Shown: positions 53,176 through 63,829 of the stretch, one piece after another
Layout: each line of letters starts with the position of its first letter
Position numbering within the stretch: the stretch's first letter is position 1
Assembly: GCF_900188375.1 (NCBI RefSeq)
Contig: NZ_FZOO01000004.1
Location: 248,001 to 312,000 of the forward strand
Length of the DNA stretch: 64,000 nt
Reading direction: 5' to 3'
From: Geodermatophilus pulveris
GTDB lineage: Bacteria > Actinomycetota > Actinomycetes > Mycobacteriales > Geodermatophilaceae
Position numbers and translations under genes: made by a program
Notes under the pieces: model-generated
What the model was told of the DNA's origin: nothing
What the model saw: only the letters and a program-made list of their open reading frames with translations
Database searches by the model: none

Positions 53176-53985
53176 GTGTCCGTGCTCGACGAGATCGTCG
53201 CCGGCGTCCGTGAGGACCTGGCCGCGCGGGAGGCGAGCACCCCGCTGGCGGAGATCAAGGCCGCCGCGGCAGCGGCCCGCCCGCCCGTCGACGCCCTGGC
53301 CGCGCTGCGCGCCCCCGGCGTCGGCGTCATCGCCGAGGTCAAGCGGCAGAGCCCGTCCAAGGGCGCGCTCGCCGACATCCCCGACCCCGCGGTGCTCGCC
53401 CGCCAGTACGCCGACGGCGGCGCGCGGGTCATCAGCGTGCTGACCGAGCGGCGCCGCTTCGGCGGGGGGCAGGCCGACCTGGACGCCGTCCGCGCGGCCG
53501 TCGACGTCCCGGTGCTGTGCAAGGACTTCGTCGTCACCAGCTACCAGGTGCACGAGGCGCGCGCGCACGGCGCCGACGTCGTCCTGCTCATCGTCGCCGC
53601 GCTGGAGCAGAACGCGCTGGTCGGCCTGCTGGAGCGGGTGGAGTCCCTGGGCATGACCGCGCTGGTCGAGGTGCACACCGAGGCCGAGGCCGACCGGGCG
53701 CTCGCCGCCGGCGCCGCGGTGATCGGCGTCAACGCCCGCGACCTCACCACCCTGGAGGTGGACCGCTCCACCTTCGAGCGGATCGCGCCCGGGCTGCCGT
53801 CCGGGGTGGTCAAGGTCGCCGAGTCCGGCGTCCGCGGGCCGCACGACCTCATCTCCTACGCCGCCGCCGGGGCCGACGCCGTCCTCGTCGGCGAGGGCCT
53901 GGTCACCGCCGGCGACGCCCGCCAGGCGGTCGCCGACCTGGTCACGGCCGGGGCGCACCCGGCCACCCCGCACACCCCCCGCTGA
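53176..53985 (+). CDS. trpC: Indole-3-glycerol phosphate synthase TrpC
   Basis: TrpC closes the indole ring. The 269-residue barrel has [19 protein letters not shown] near residue 53, with the catalytic lysine, [21 protein letters not shown] near 114, and [15 protein letters not shown] near 181 with VAESGVRGP near 215. The GTG at 53176 follows GGGAGGA. A 175-base gap separates it from the preceding membrane gene and could hold a promoter (CTAGAGTTGG near 53090 is A/T-richer), but no clear -10 and -35 pair is seen. Confidence 0.95.
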   Translation: MSVLDEIVAGVREDLAAREASTPLAEIKAAAAAARPPVDALAALRAPGVGVIAEVKRQSPSKGALADIPDPAVLARQYADGGARVISVLTERRRFGGGQADLDAVRAAVDVPVLCKDFVVTSYQVHEARAHGADVVLLIVAALEQNALVGLLERVESLGMTALVEVHTEAEADRALAAGAAVIGVNARDLTTLEVDRSTFERIAPGLPSGVVKVAESGVRGPHDLISYAAAGADAVLVGEGLVTAGDARQAVADLVTAGAHPATPHTPR

Positions 53986-54044
53986 CCCGGCCTCCGTGCA
54001 GGGGCCCGCGGCGAGCCTGCGAGCCGTGGGGGGCACGGAGGTCC
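53981..54044 (-). repeat. Structured interspersed element, copy 4 (inverted)
   Basis: This copy begins in the last codons of trpC and ends before the trpB promoter. On the plus strand CCTCCGTGC and GCACGGAGG form a perfect 9-bp outer stem. The inner hairpin is CGGC-GAGCCTGCGA-GCCG. Read on the minus strand it aligns with copies 1-3 from GGACC through CGGGCCCCTG to GGCCGGGTCAGC. Confidence 0.82.
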
Positions 54045-54045
54045 C

Positions 54046-54051
54046 TACGCT
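54046..54051 (+). promoter_or_regulatory. -10 box TACGCT for a leaderless trpB transcript
   Basis: TACGCT ends six bases before the trpB ATG and begins one base after repeat copy 4. trpBA can thus be transcribed separately from trpC. Confidence 0.55.
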
Positions 54052-54057
54052 GGGGCC

Positions 54058-55449
54058 ATGACCACCAGCGCCGTCCGCCCGCCCGAGCAGCGACTCGAGC
54101 CGACGCGCCCGAGCTGGCCGGACGCCACCGGGCACTTCGGGGTCTTCGGTGGCCGCTTCGTGCCCGAGGCGCTGATCGCCGCCCTCGACGAGCTGACCGA
54201 GGCCTACCGCGCGATGCGCGCCGACCCGGCCTTCACCGCCGAGTTCGCCGCGCTGCAGCGGGACTACACCGGCCGGCCGAGCCCGATCACCGAGGTGCCG
54301 CGGTTCGCCGAGCACGCGGGCGGCGCGCGCATCTGGCTCAAGCGCGAGGACCTCAACCACACCGGCTCGCACAAGATCAACAACGTGCTGGGCCAGGCGC
54401 TGCTGACCCGGCGGATCGGCAAGCAGCGGGTCATCGCGGAGACCGGGGCGGGGCAGCACGGCGTGGCCACCGCGACCGCGGCGGCGCTCATGGGGCTGTC
54501 CTGCACGATCTACATGGGCGAGGAGGACACCCGCCGCCAGGCGCTCAACGTCGCCCGGATGCGGCTGCTCGGCGCCGAGGTCGTGCCGGTCACCACCGGC
54601 TCGCGCACCCTCAAGGACGCCATCAACGAGGCCTTCCGCGACTGGGTCACCAACGTGGAGACGACGAACTACGTCTTCGGCACCGTCGCCGGCCCGCACC
54701 CGTTCCCGGAGATGGTCCGCGACTTCCAGCGGGTCATCGGCGACGAGGCCCGCGCCCAGCTCCTCGAGCGGGAGGGCCGGCTGCCCGACGCGGTGCTGGC
54801 CTGCGTCGGCGGCGGGTCCAACGCGATCGGCATCTTCACCGCCTTCGTGCCCGACGCGGGCGTGCGGCTGGTCGGCCTGGAGGCCGGGGGCGACGGCGTG
54901 GCCACCGGCCGGCACGCGGCCAGCATCACCGGCGGGACGCCGGGGGTGCTGCACGGCGCCCGGTCCTACCTGCTGCAGGACGACAACGGCCAGACCGTCG
55001 AGTCGCACTCGATCAGCGCCGGCCTGGACTACCCGGGCGTGGGCCCCGAGCACTCCCACCTGCACGACATCGGCCGGGCGGAGTACCGGCCGGTCACCGA
55101 CGCCGAGGCCATGGAGGCCTTCGCGCTGCTGTGCCGCACCGAGGGCATCATCCCGGCCATCGAGTCCGCGCACGCGCTGTCCGGGGCGCTGACGCTGGGC
55201 CGGGAGCTCGGGCCGGATGCCGTGCTGCTGGTCAACCTGTCCGGCCGCGGTGACAAGGACGTCGAGACGGCCAGCGCCTGGTTCCACCTCGGTGACCGCG
55301 GCGCGCCGACCGACTCCGACGACCGCGCCGTGGAGGCCGGCCGGGGCGCCGACCCCGGCCCGGGCCTGGACACCGACCAGCGGCCCACCGAGGGCGCGGT
55401 GACCAGCGGCGACGCGGTCCCCGGGCAGCGGGCGGGGGAGCAGGCGTGA
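54058..55449 (+). CDS. trpB: Tryptophan synthase beta chain TrpB
   Basis: TrpB condenses indole and serine using PLP. The PLP lysine is in [19 protein letters not shown] near residue 105, and [17 protein letters not shown] near 131 and the phosphate loop [12 protein letters not shown] near 254 are intact. The core ends near residue 415 ([15 protein letters not shown]). About 45 further residues, rich in Asp, Glu, Gly and Pro, form an unusual tail to residue 463. It overlaps trpA by four bases. Confidence 0.95.
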   Translation: MTTSAVRPPEQRLEPTRPSWPDATGHFGVFGGRFVPEALIAALDELTEAYRAMRADPAFTAEFAALQRDYTGRPSPITEVPRFAEHAGGARIWLKREDLNHTGSHKINNVLGQALLTRRIGKQRVIAETGAGQHGVATATAAALMGLSCTIYMGEEDTRRQALNVARMRLLGAEVVPVTTGSRTLKDAINEAFRDWVTNVETTNYVFGTVAGPHPFPEMVRDFQRVIGDEARAQLLEREGRLPDAVLACVGGGSNAIGIFTAFVPDAGVRLVGLEAGGDGVATGRHAASITGGTPGVLHGARSYLLQDDNGQTVESHSISAGLDYPGVGPEHSHLHDIGRAEYRPVTDAEAMEAFALLCRTEGIIPAIESAHALSGALTLGRELGPDAVLLVNLSGRGDKDVETASAWFHLGDRGAPTDSDDRAVEAGRGADPGPGLDTDQRPTEGAVTSGDAVPGQRAGEQA

Positions 55450-56243
55450 GCGGCCTGCGGGAGGTCGTCGCCGGGGCCCGCGCGGAGGGTCGCGCGGCGC
55501 TGGTCGCCTACCTCCCGGTGGGCTACCCGGACGTGGACGCCTCGATCTCGGCCATGGTCGCCGCGGTCGAGGGCGGCGCGGACGTCGTCGAGGTCGGCGT
55601 CCCGTACAGCGACCCCGGCATGGACGGGCCGGTCATCCAGCAGGCCGTCGACCCGGCCGTGCGCGCCGGCGTCGGCATGCCCGCCGTGCTGCGCGCCGTC
55701 GAGGCGGTCGCCGCGGCTGGCGCGGTGCCGGTGGTCATGAGCTACTGGAACCCGATCGAGCGCTACGGCGTCGACCGGTTCGCCGTCGACCTCGCCGCCG
55801 CCGGGGGGGCCGGCGCCATCACCCCCGACCTCATCCCCGACGAGGCCGGCCCGTGGCTGGCCGCGTCGGGCACCCACGACCTCGACCGGGTGTTCCTCGT
55901 CGCCCCGTCGTCCACCGACGCCCGGCTGGCCGCCACCGTCGCGGCCTGCCGCGGGTTCGTCTACGCCGCCTCCACGATGGGCGTCACCGGCACCCGGGCC
56001 ACCGTGGGCGACGCCGCCGGGAGGCTGGTCGCGCGCACCCGCGCGGTCACCGACCTGCCGGTCTGCGTGGGCCTCGGGGTGTCCGACGGGGACCAGGCCG
56101 CCGAGGTCGCCGGCTTCGCCGACGGCGTCATCGTCGGGTCGGCCTACGTGCGCGAGCTGCTCGAGGGCCGGGGCGCCGAGGGGGTCCGCCGGCTGTCGGA
56201 GGACCTCGCCGCCGGGGTGCGCCGCCCGGTCGCCGTCCCGTGA
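55446..56243 (+). CDS. trpA: Tryptophan synthase alpha chain TrpA
   Basis: TrpA cleaves indole-3-glycerol phosphate and channels indole to TrpB. The 265-residue barrel shows the catalytic Glu in [19 protein letters not shown] near residue 49 and the catalytic Asp a dozen residues on. [14 protein letters not shown] and [14 protein letters not shown] near 176 are typical. It overlaps trpB and lgt by four bases on each side. Confidence 0.95.
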   Translation: MSGLREVVAGARAEGRAALVAYLPVGYPDVDASISAMVAAVEGGADVVEVGVPYSDPGMDGPVIQQAVDPAVRAGVGMPAVLRAVEAVAAAGAVPVVMSYWNPIERYGVDRFAVDLAAAGGAGAITPDLIPDEAGPWLAASGTHDLDRVFLVAPSSTDARLAATVAACRGFVYAASTMGVTGTRATVGDAAGRLVARTRAVTDLPVCVGLGVSDGDQAAEVAGFADGVIVGSAYVRELLEGRGAEGVRRLSEDLAAGVRRPVAVP

Positions 56244-57211
56244 CCGTGCTGGCCGCGATCCCGAGCCCCACCCAGGCCGTCTGGGAGCTGGGCCCGCTGC
56301 CGCTGCGCGCCTACGCGCTGTGCATCATCGCCGGCATCGTCGCGGCCGCCTGGCTCACCGAGCGCCGCTGGGTGGCCCGGGGCGGCGCGCCCGGTGACGT
56401 CCTGGACATCGCGGTGTGGGCGGTGCCGTTCGGGATCGTCGGCGGCCGGCTCTACCACGTGGTCAGCAGCCCGCGACCCTACTTCGGGGAGGGCGGCGAC
56501 CCGCTGCGCGCGCTGGCCGTCTGGGAGGGCGGCCTGGGCATCTGGGGCGCGGTCGCCCTCGGCGGGGTGGGTGCCTGGATCGCCTGCCGCCGCCGTGGCA
56601 TCCCGCTGCCGGCGTTCGCCGACGCGCTGGCCCCCGGGCTGCTCGTGGCCCAGGCCGTCGGCCGGGTGGGCAACTGGTTCAACAACGAGCTCTACGGCCG
56701 GGTCACCGACCTGCCCTGGGCGCTCACCATCCACGAGTGGACCGGCACGGAGGCCGTCGTCGGCGCCGACGGGCAGCCGGTGGTGCTGGGCACCTTCCAC
56801 CCCACGTTCCTCTACGAGATGCTGTGGAACCTGGCCGCGGCCGCCGTGGTGGTCTGGGCCGACCGGCGCTTCCGGCTCAGCCACGGGCGGGCCTTCGCCC
56901 TCTACGTCGCCCTCTACTGCGCCGGCCGGCTGTGGATCGAGCTGCTGCGCACCGACCCCGCCGAGACCATCGGCGGCGTCCGGCTCAACGTCTACACCTC
57001 CGTCGTCGTCGGCCTGCTGGCCGTCGCGTACCTGGTCTGGCAGCGCGGCCGGCCCCGCGAGGTGGTCACCCGGGGGCAGGCGGCCGCCGGCACCGGCCTG
57101 CACGCACCGGACGAGGGCGACTCCGCCCCGGCAGTGGCGCCCGGCGCGGCCGAGGCCCGCGACGGCGAAGACCCTGGTGGGGACGGCGGCCGGCGACACC
57201 CCGGCGCCTGA
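56240..57211 (+). CDS. lgt: Prolipoprotein diacylglyceryl transferase Lgt
   Basis: Lgt is an integral membrane enzyme that transfers diacylglycerol from phosphatidylglycerol to the cysteine of prolipoproteins, the step before LspA. Seven or so spans are visible. The signature VGRVGNWFNNELYGRVTDLPWAL is near residue 145, WEGGLGIWGAVALGG near 95, and GRLYHVVSSP near 70. A hydrophilic C-terminal tail of about 50 residues makes it 323 residues. Lgt next to trpA is common in actinobacteria. Confidence 0.95.
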   Translation: MTVLAAIPSPTQAVWELGPLPLRAYALCIIAGIVAAAWLTERRWVARGGAPGDVLDIAVWAVPFGIVGGRLYHVVSSPRPYFGEGGDPLRALAVWEGGLGIWGAVALGGVGAWIACRRRGIPLPAFADALAPGLLVAQAVGRVGNWFNNELYGRVTDLPWALTIHEWTGTEAVVGADGQPVVLGTFHPTFLYEMLWNLAAAAVVVWADRRFRLSHGRAFALYVALYCAGRLWIELLRTDPAETIGGVRLNVYTSVVVGLLAVAYLVWQRGRPREVVTRGQAAAGTGLHAPDEGDSAPAVAPGAAEARDGEDPGGDGGRRHPGA

Positions 57212-57533
57212 GGACGGCGCGCCGCCGGTCCCGTCCGCCCGTACGGGACGGGTGGTGCGTCTGTGTACCCTTCTGCCGAGGCCCCACGGTGATCCTGGCG
57301 GGGCCGCACGCGTCGGAACCGGGCCAGCGCCGACCCGCGGACGACAGCACCGGGTCACCACCCCGGTGCTCCGCCACGCCGGGTCGCCGGTGGTCCCCGG
57401 ACCGTCCGCCGACCTCCCTGCCCCAGTGCCCCGCTCCTCAGCCCTCTGATCCACCGGCCGGGCCCCGCGCCCCCCGCCCGCCCCCCGTCAGCGCCGACGG
57501 CGGTCCGGGCGGCGTGCCGACGACGGGAGTGAC
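57212..57533 (+). promoter_or_regulatory. gltB upstream region with possible long leader
   Basis: No gene is seen in these 322 bases. A -10 box TACCCT (57266-57271) would start a transcript near 57279, leaving about 255 bases before the gltB ATG. A strong hairpin (57346-57370) lies in that leader. A second promoter nearer the gene is possible but not visible. Confidence 0.45.
57346..57370 (+). repeat. Perfect 9-bp hairpin in the gltB leader
   Basis: AGCACCGGG (57346-57354) and CCCGGTGCT (57362-57370) pair fully around the seven-base loop TCACCAC. No T-run follows, so termination is less likely than a leader structure or protein site. Confidence 0.5.
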
Positions 57534-60500
57534 ATGTCCGACCCCACCGCCCCCGCCGCTGTGTCGCCGGCCCCCGGCGCGGCGCCGCCCGCCCCGCGCA
57601 GGGGCGTGCCGTTCTCGGCGGTGCCCCCGGCGTCCGGCCTGTACGACCCGGCCAACGACACGGACGCCTGCGGAGTCGCCCTCGTCGCCGACGTCCAGGG
57701 TCGGGCCAGCCGCCGCATCGTCGCCGCCGGGCTGACCGCGCTGCACAACCTCGACCACCGCGGCGCGGCCGGCTCCGAGCCGAACTCCGGGGACGGCGCC
57801 GGCATCCTCACCCAGGTGCCCGACGCCCTGCTGCGCGCCGAGGTGGGCTTCGACCTGCCGCCGGTGGGGGAGTACGCCGTCGGCATCGCCTTCCTGCCGG
57901 TGGACGAGGCCGAGCGCGCCGCCCGGCTCGCCGACGTCGACCGGCTCGCCGCCGAGGAGGGCCTGGTCGTCCTCGGCTGGCGGGAGCTGCCGGTCGACCC
58001 CGACGGCGCCGACGTCGGCCCCACCGCCCGCGCGGTGATGCCGCACTTCGCGCAGCTGTTCGTCGCCGAGACCATCGGCGCGCGCGCGGACTCCCGGGCC
58101 TTCGGCGGCGGCAAGGCCCTCAACGGCGTGACCCGGCTGGAGCGGCGCGCCTTCGTGCTGCGCAAGCGGGCCGAGCGGGCCGCGACCGAGGCCGGCAGCT
58201 CCCTCTACGTCGCCTCGCTGTCCAGCCGCACCATCACCTACAAGGGCATGCTGACCACCGACCAGCTGCCCGCGTTCTTCCCCGACCTGCGCGACGAGCG
58301 CTACGCGTCGGCGATCGCGCTGGTGCACAGCCGGTTCTCCACCAACACCTTCCCGAGCTGGCCGCTGGCCCACCCGTTCCGGCTGATCGCGCACAACGGC
58401 GAGATCAACACCATCAAGGGCAACCGGAACCGGATGCGCGCCCGCGAGGCCAAGCTGGAGACCGAGCTGTTCGACGGGCCGGCCGGCCCCGCCTCCGAGC
58501 TCGGCCTGGACCGCCTCTTCCCGGTGACGGCGAGCGACTTCAGCGACTCGGCCACCTTCGACGAGGTGCTGGAGCTGCTGCACCTGTCCGGGCGCTCGCT
58601 GCCGCACGCGGTGCTCATGATGATCCCGGAGGCGTGGGAGAACCACGACGAGATGGACCCGGCCCGCCGGGCCTTCTACCGGTTCCACGCCTCGATCATG
58701 GAGCCGTGGGACGGGCCGGCCGCGGTCGCGTTCACCGACGGCACGCTCATCGGCGCCGTCCTGGACCGCAACGGGCTGCGCCCCGGGCGCTGGTGGCACA
58801 CCCGCGACGGCCTGGTCGTGCTGGCCAGCGAGGTCGGCGTCCTGGACCTCCCCGACGCCGACGTGGTCGCCAAGGGCCGGCTGCAGCCGGGCCGGATGTT
58901 CCTCGTCGACACCGCCGCCGGGCGGATCGTGCGCGACGAGGAGGTCAAGGGCGCGCTGGCCGCCGAGCACCCCTACGACGACTGGCTGCACGCCGGCCTG
59001 GTGCACCTGCCCCAGCTGCCCGAGCGCCGCCGCGCGCGGCCCAGCCACGAGTCCGTCGTCCGCCGCCAGCAGCTGTTCGGCTACACCGAGGAGGACCTGC
59101 GGGTCCTGCTCACCCCGATGGCGTCCTCCGGCGCCGAGCCGATCGGCTCCATGGGCACCGACACCCCGGTCGCGGCGCTGTCGGACCGCTCCCGGCTGCT
59201 CTACGACTACTTCGGCCAGCTGTTCGCCCAGGTGACCAACCCGCCGCTGGACGCCATCCGCGAGGAGCTGGTGACCAGCCTGGGCCGCACCTTCGGCCCC
59301 GAGCAGAACCTGCTGCGGGCCACCCCGGCGTCCTGCCGGCAGCTGTTCCTGCCCTACCCGGTCATCGACAACGACGAGCTGGCCAAGATCCTGCACATCG
59401 ACGACGACGGCGACCTGCCCGGCTACGCCGCCGTCCGGATCACCGGCCACTACGACGTCTCCGGCGGCGGGCCCGCGCTGGCCCAGGCGGTCGAGCAGCT
59501 GCGGACCAAGGTGAGCAAGGCCATCGCCGCCGGCGCCCGGATCATCGTGCTGTCCGACCGGGACTGCGACGAGAGCCGCGCCCCCATCCCCTCTCTGCTG
59601 ATGACCGCCGCCGTGCACCACCACCTCGTGCGGCAGAAGACCCGCATGGAGGTCGGCCTGGTCGTCGAGTCCGGCGACTGCCGCGAGGTGCACCACGTCG
59701 CGCTGCTGCTCGGCTACGGCGCGGCCGCGGTCAACCCCTACCTGGCGTTCGAGTCCATCGAGGACCTCATCCGCGACGGCAACCTGACCGGCATCCAGCC
59801 GGCGCAGGCGGTGCGCAACGTGGTCAAGGCGCTGGGCAAGGGCGTCCTGAAGGTCATGAGCAAGATGGGCATCAGCACCGTCGGCTCCTACACGATGGCG
59901 CAGATCTTCGAGGCCGTCGGCCTGTCCCAGGAGCTCGTCGACGAGTACTTCACCGGCACCTCCTGCCCGCTCGGCGGCGTCGGCATCGACGTCCTCGCCG
60001 AGGAGGTGGCCATGCGCCACCGCCGCGCCTACCCGCAGAACCCGACCGAGCGCGCCCACCGGCGGCTGGAGACCGGCGGGGAGTACCAGTGGCGCCGCGA
60101 GGGCGAGGTGCACCTGTTCAACCCCGAGACGGTGTTCCTCCTCCAGCACGCCACCCGCTCCCGGCAGTTCGAGGTGTTCGAGAAGTACACCCAGACCGTG
60201 GACGGGCTGTCCCGGGAGTCGGCCACGCTGCGCGGGCTGTTCGACCTGCGCACCGGCGTGCGCCCCCCGGTGCCGATCGAGGAGGTCGAGCCGGTCAGCG
60301 AGATCGTCCGGCGGTTCCAGACCGGCGCGATGAGCTACGGGTCGATCTCCCAGGAGGCGCACGAGACCCTCGCCATCGCCATGAACCGGCTCGGCGGCCG
60401 GTCCAACACCGGCGAGGGCGGGGAGGACCCCGACCGCTACGCACCCGACCCCAACGGCGACCTGCGCCGCTCGGCGATCAAGCAGGTGGCCTCCGGGCGG

Positions 60501-62222
60501 TTCGGGGTGACCAGCGAGTACCTGGTCAACGCCGACGACATCCAGATCAAGATGGCCCAGGGCGCCAAGCCCGGGGAGGGCGGCCAGCTGCCCGGCGCCA
60601 AGGTGTACCCGTGGGTGGCCCGCACCCGGTACTCCACGCCGGGCGTCGGGCTGATCAGCCCGCCGCCGCACCACGACATCTACTCCATCGAGGACCTCAA
60701 GCAGCTCATCCACGACCTGAAGAACGCCAACAGCGAGGCCCGGATCAACGTCAAGCTGGTCGCCGAGGTGGGTGTCGGCACGGTCGCGGCCGGGGTGAGC
60801 AAGGCCCACGCCGACGTCGTCCTCATCTCCGGGCACGACGGCGGGACCGGCGCGGCCCCGCTGACCTCGCTCAAGCACGCCGGCTCCCCGTGGGAGCTGG
60901 GGCTGGCCGAGACCCAGCAGACGCTGCTGGCCAACGGGCTGCGCGACCGGATCGTGGTGCAGGCCGACGGTCAGATGAAGACCGGGCGCGACGTCATCAT
61001 CGCCGCGCTGCTCGGTGCCGAGGAGTACGGCTTCGCCACCGCGCCGCTGATCGTGGCCGGCTGCGTGATGATGCGGGTCTGCCACCTGGACACCTGCCCG
61101 GTCGGCGTGGCCACCCAGAACCCGGAGCTGCGCAAGCGGTTCACCGGGCGGCCGGAGTTCCTGGTCACCTTCTTCGAGTTCCTCGCCGAGCAGGTCCGCG
61201 GGTACCTCGCCGAGCTCGGCTTCCGGTCGATGGCCGAGGCCATCGGCCACGCCGAGCTGCTGGACACCCGCAAGGCGGTGGGCCACTGGAAGGCGCAGGG
61301 GCTGGACCTCTCGCCGCTGCTGGCCGTGCCCGAGCTGCCCGAGGGGACGCCGCGCCGCCAGGTGCGCACGCAGGACCACGGGCTGGACGTCGCCCTGGAC
61401 CAGACGCTGATCCAGCTGTGCGAGGGCGCGCTGCTCGACGCGCGGCCGGTGAGCCTGGAGCTGCCGGTGCGCAACGTCAACCGCACCGTGGGCACCATGC
61501 TGGGCTCGATGGTCACCCGGCGCTTCGGCGGCACGGGCCTGCCCGACGGCACCATCGACCTGACCTTCACCGGGTCGGCCGGCCAGTCCTTCGGTGCCTT
61601 CGTGCCGCGCGGCATCACCATGCGGCTGTTCGGCGACGCCAACGACTACGTCGGCAAGGGCCTGTCCGGCGGGCGGATCGTCGTCCGCCCCTCCCGGGAG
61701 GCCGGCTTCGCCGCCGAGGACAACGTCATCGCCGGCAACGTCATCGGCTACGGCGCGACCGCCGGGGAGGTCTTCCTGCGCGGCCGGGTCGGCGAGCGGT
61801 TCTGCGTGCGCAACTCCGGCGCGCTGGCCGTCGTCGAGGGGGTCGGCGACCACGCGCTGGAGTACATGACCGGCGGCTCAGCGGTCATCCTCGGCCCGAC
61901 CGGCCGCAACGTCGCCGCGGGGATGTCCGGCGGCATCGGCTACGTCCTGGACCTGGCCCGGCACCGGGTCAACGCCGAGATGGTGGACGTCGAGCCGCTG
62001 GACGGCGCGTCGGCGCAGTGGCTGCGCGACGTGCTGGTGCGCTACGCCGCGGACACCGAGTCGCCGGTGGCCACCGCCCTGCTGGCCGACTGGGGCCGCT
62101 GGTCGGAGCGGTTCAGCGTGATCATGCCGCGCGACTACCGGCGCGCGCTGGAGGCCCGGAGCGCCGCCGAGGCCGCCGGGACGGACGTCGACCGAGCTGT
62201 GATGGAGGCCGCACGTGGCTGA
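57534..62222 (+). CDS. gltB: Glutamate synthase large subunit GltB
   Basis: GltB turns glutamine and 2-oxoglutarate into two glutamates. The 1562-residue protein has an N-terminal glutamine amidotransferase domain whose nucleophile cysteine is about residue 46 ([13 protein letters not shown]), after a propeptide of about 45 residues. A central domain and the FMN-binding synthase domain follow ([35 protein letters not shown]). The 3Fe-4S cluster motif is CX5CX4C ([12 protein letters not shown] near residues 1177-1188). The C-terminal GXGXG helix domain has [14 protein letters not shown]. It overlaps gltD by eight bases. Confidence 0.97.
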   Translation: MSDPTAPAAVSPAPGAAPPAPRRGVPFSAVPPASGLYDPANDTDACGVALVADVQGRASRRIVAAGLTALHNLDHRGAAGSEPNSGDGAGILTQVPDALLRAEVGFDLPPVGEYAVGIAFLPVDEAERAARLADVDRLAAEEGLVVLGWRELPVDPDGADVGPTARAVMPHFAQLFVAETIGARADSRAFGGGKALNGVTRLERRAFVLRKRAERAATEAGSSLYVASLSSRTITYKGMLTTDQLPAFFPDLRDERYASAIALVHSRFSTNTFPSWPLAHPFRLIAHNGEINTIKGNRNRMRAREAKLETELFDGPAGPASELGLDRLFPVTASDFSDSATFDEVLELLHLSGRSLPHAVLMMIPEAWENHDEMDPARRAFYRFHASIMEPWDGPAAVAFTDGTLIGAVLDRNGLRPGRWWHTRDGLVVLASEVGVLDLPDADVVAKGRLQPGRMFLVDTAAGRIVRDEEVKGALAAEHPYDDWLHAGLVHLPQLPERRRARPSHESVVRRQQLFGYTEEDLRVLLTPMASSGAEPIGSMGTDTPVAALSDRSRLLYDYFGQLFAQVTNPPLDAIREELVTSLGRTFGPEQNLLRATPASCRQLFLPYPVIDNDELAKILHIDDDGDLPGYAAVRITGHYDVSGGGPALAQAVEQLRTKVSKAIAAGARIIVLSDRDCDESRAPIPSLLMTAAVHHHLVRQKTRMEVGLVVESGDCREVHHVALLLGYGAAAVNPYLAFESIEDLIRDGNLTGIQPAQAVRNVVKALGKGVLKVMSKMGISTVGSYTMAQIFEAVGLSQELVDEYFTGTSCPLGGVGIDVLAEEVAMRHRRAYPQNPTERAHRRLETGGEYQWRREGEVHLFNPETVFLLQHATRSRQFEVFEKYTQTVDGLSRESATLRGLFDLRTGVRPPVPIEEVEPVSEIVRRFQTGAMSYGSISQEAHETLAIAMNRLGGRSNTGEGGEDPDRYAPDPNGDLRRSAIKQVASGRFGVTSEYLVNADDIQIKMAQGAKPGEGGQLPGAKVYPWVARTRYSTPGVGLISPPPHHDIYSIEDLKQLIHDLKNANSEARINVKLVAEVGVGTVAAGVSKAHADVVLISGHDGGTGAAPLTSLKHAGSPWELGLAETQQTLLANGLRDRIVVQADGQMKTGRDVIIAALLGAEEYGFATAPLIVAGCVMMRVCHLDTCPVGVATQNPELRKRFTGRPEFLVTFFEFLAEQVRGYLAELGFRSMAEAIGHAELLDTRKAVGHWKAQGLDLSPLLAVPELPEGTPRRQVRTQDHGLDVALDQTLIQLCEGALLDARPVSLELPVRNVNRTVGTMLGSMVTRRFGGTGLPDGTIDLTFTGSAGQSFGAFVPRGITMRLFGDANDYVGKGLSGGRIVVRPSREAGFAAEDNVIAGNVIGYGATAGEVFLRGRVGERFCVRNSGALAVVEGVGDHALEYMTGGSAVILGPTGRNVAAGMSGGIGYVLDLARHRVNAEMVDVEPLDGASAQWLRDVLVRYAADTESPVATALLADWGRWSERFSVIMPRDYRRALEARSAAEAAGTDVDRAVMEAARG

Positions 62223-63717
62223 CTCGACCGGGTTCCTCAAGCACGAGCGGGCGCTGCCGCCGCGGCGCCCGGTGGACGTGCGGATCATGGACTGGAAGGA
62301 CGTCTACCTCACCCGGGAGACCGGCGAGGACGCCGTCTTCCCGGTGGGGGCGATCCGCCAGCAGGCCGCCCGGTGCATGGACTGCGGCATCCCGTTCTGC
62401 CACCACGGCTGCCCGCTGGGCAACCTGATCCCGGAGTGGAACGACCTCGCCCGCCGCGACGACTGGACCGAGGCGATCGAGCGGCTGCACGCGACCAACA
62501 ACTTCCCGGAGTTCACCGGGAAGCTGTGCCCGGCGCCGTGCGAGGGCGCCTGCGTGCTCAACCTGCAGGAGTCGCCGGTCACCATCAAGCAGATCGAGTG
62601 GGAGATCATCGACCAGGCGTTCCAGCGCGACCTGGTCAAGCCGGTCACCCCGCACGAGCAGACCGGCAAGCGGGTCGCCGTCATCGGCTCCGGGCCCGCC
62701 GGGCTGGCCGCCGCCCAGCAGCTCACCCGCGCCGGGCACGACGTCACGGTGCTCGAGCGGGCCGACCGGGTCGGCGGGCTGCTCCGCTACGGCATCCCCG
62801 AGTTCAAGATGGAGAAGGCCGTGCTGGACCGGCGGCTGGACCAGATGCGTGCCGAGGGCACCCGGTTCGTCACCGGCGTCGAGGTCGGCAGCGGCCGGGA
62901 CGGCGACCCCACCGTCGAGCAGCTGCGCGAGGACCACGACGCCGTCGTGCTCGCCGTCGGCGCCACCCAGGGGCGCGACCTCCCGGCCCCCGGCCGCGAG
63001 CTGCGCGGCATCCACCTGGCCATGGAGTACCTGCCCTTCGGCAACCGGCAGGCCCTCGGCGAGCTGGACTCCCCGCCGATCGACGCGCACGGCAAGCAGG
63101 TCGTGATCATCGGTGGCGGCGACACCGGCGCGGACTGCCTGGGCACCGCCCACCGGCAGGGCGCCCTGTCGGTCACCCAGCTGGAGATCATGCCGGCGCC
63201 GCCGGACCAGCGGGACCAGGCGGCCAACCCCTGGCCGACCTACCCGATGGTCATGCGCGTCTCCAGCGCCCACGAGGAGGGCGGGGAGCGGCTGTACAGC
63301 GTCAACACCGAGCGCTTCCTGGGTCATGAGGAGGGCCCCGCCCAGGGCAACGTGCGCGCGCTGCTCATCCACGACGTGGAGCGCGTCGACGGCCGGTTCC
63401 AGAAGGTGGAGGGCACCGAGCGCGAGCTCCCCGCCGACCTGGTGTTCCTCGCCATGGGCTTCACCGGGCCCGAGCGCACCGGCCTGGTCGAGGCCCTCGG
63501 CGTGGAGCTCGACCAGCGCGGCACCATCGTCCGCGACGACGAGTTCATGTCCACCGTCCCCGGCGTCTTCGTCGCCGGCGACACCGGCCGCGGCCAGTCG
63601 CTCATCGTGTGGGCCATCGCCGAGGGCCGGGCCGCCGCCGGCGCGGTCGACGCCTGGCTGACCGGCTCCACCACGCTGCCGCGTCCGGTGACCCCGACCG
63701 CGGTCGCGCTGCGCTAG
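62215..63717 (+). CDS. gltD: Glutamate synthase small subunit GltD
   Basis: GltD takes electrons from NADPH to the large subunit. The 500-residue protein has two N-terminal 4Fe-4S cysteine clusters: [17 protein letters not shown] near residue 54 and [13 protein letters not shown] near 104. The FAD motif [17 protein letters not shown] is near 156 and the NADPH motif [17 protein letters not shown] near 298. The GTG start overlaps the end of gltB, so the two are translated together. Confidence 0.97.
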   Translation: MADSTGFLKHERALPPRRPVDVRIMDWKDVYLTRETGEDAVFPVGAIRQQAARCMDCGIPFCHHGCPLGNLIPEWNDLARRDDWTEAIERLHATNNFPEFTGKLCPAPCEGACVLNLQESPVTIKQIEWEIIDQAFQRDLVKPVTPHEQTGKRVAVIGSGPAGLAAAQQLTRAGHDVTVLERADRVGGLLRYGIPEFKMEKAVLDRRLDQMRAEGTRFVTGVEVGSGRDGDPTVEQLREDHDAVVLAVGATQGRDLPAPGRELRGIHLAMEYLPFGNRQALGELDSPPIDAHGKQVVIIGGGDTGADCLGTAHRQGALSVTQLEIMPAPPDQRDQAANPWPTYPMVMRVSSAHEEGGERLYSVNTERFLGHEEGPAQGNVRALLIHDVERVDGRFQKVEGTERELPADLVFLAMGFTGPERTGLVEALGVELDQRGTIVRDDEFMSTVPGVFVAGDTGRGQSLIVWAIAEGRAAAGAVDAWLTGSTTLPRPVTPTAVALR

Positions 63718-63756
63718 GGACCTGCCGCCCCTGCCCCCGGCGGGGGCGGCAGGTCC
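63718..63756 (+). terminator. Strong terminator hairpin after gltD
   Basis: GGACCTGCCGCCCC (63718-63731) and GGGGCGGCAGGTCC (63743-63756) form a perfect 14-bp stem with an 11-base loop. It starts directly after the gltD stop. There is no T-run. Confidence 0.8.
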
Positions 63757-63816
63757 GCGCGCCGGGGACGACGAGGCTCACAGCCACTCGTGCGCACGGC
63801 GGGGCGGGCCCCCCAC

Positions 63817-63822
63817 TAGCGT
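63817..63822 (+). promoter_or_regulatory. -10 box TAGCGT for a leaderless pyk transcript
   Basis: TAGCGT ends seven bases before the ATG at 63830. Confidence 0.55.
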
Positions 63823-63829
63823 CTGGGGC

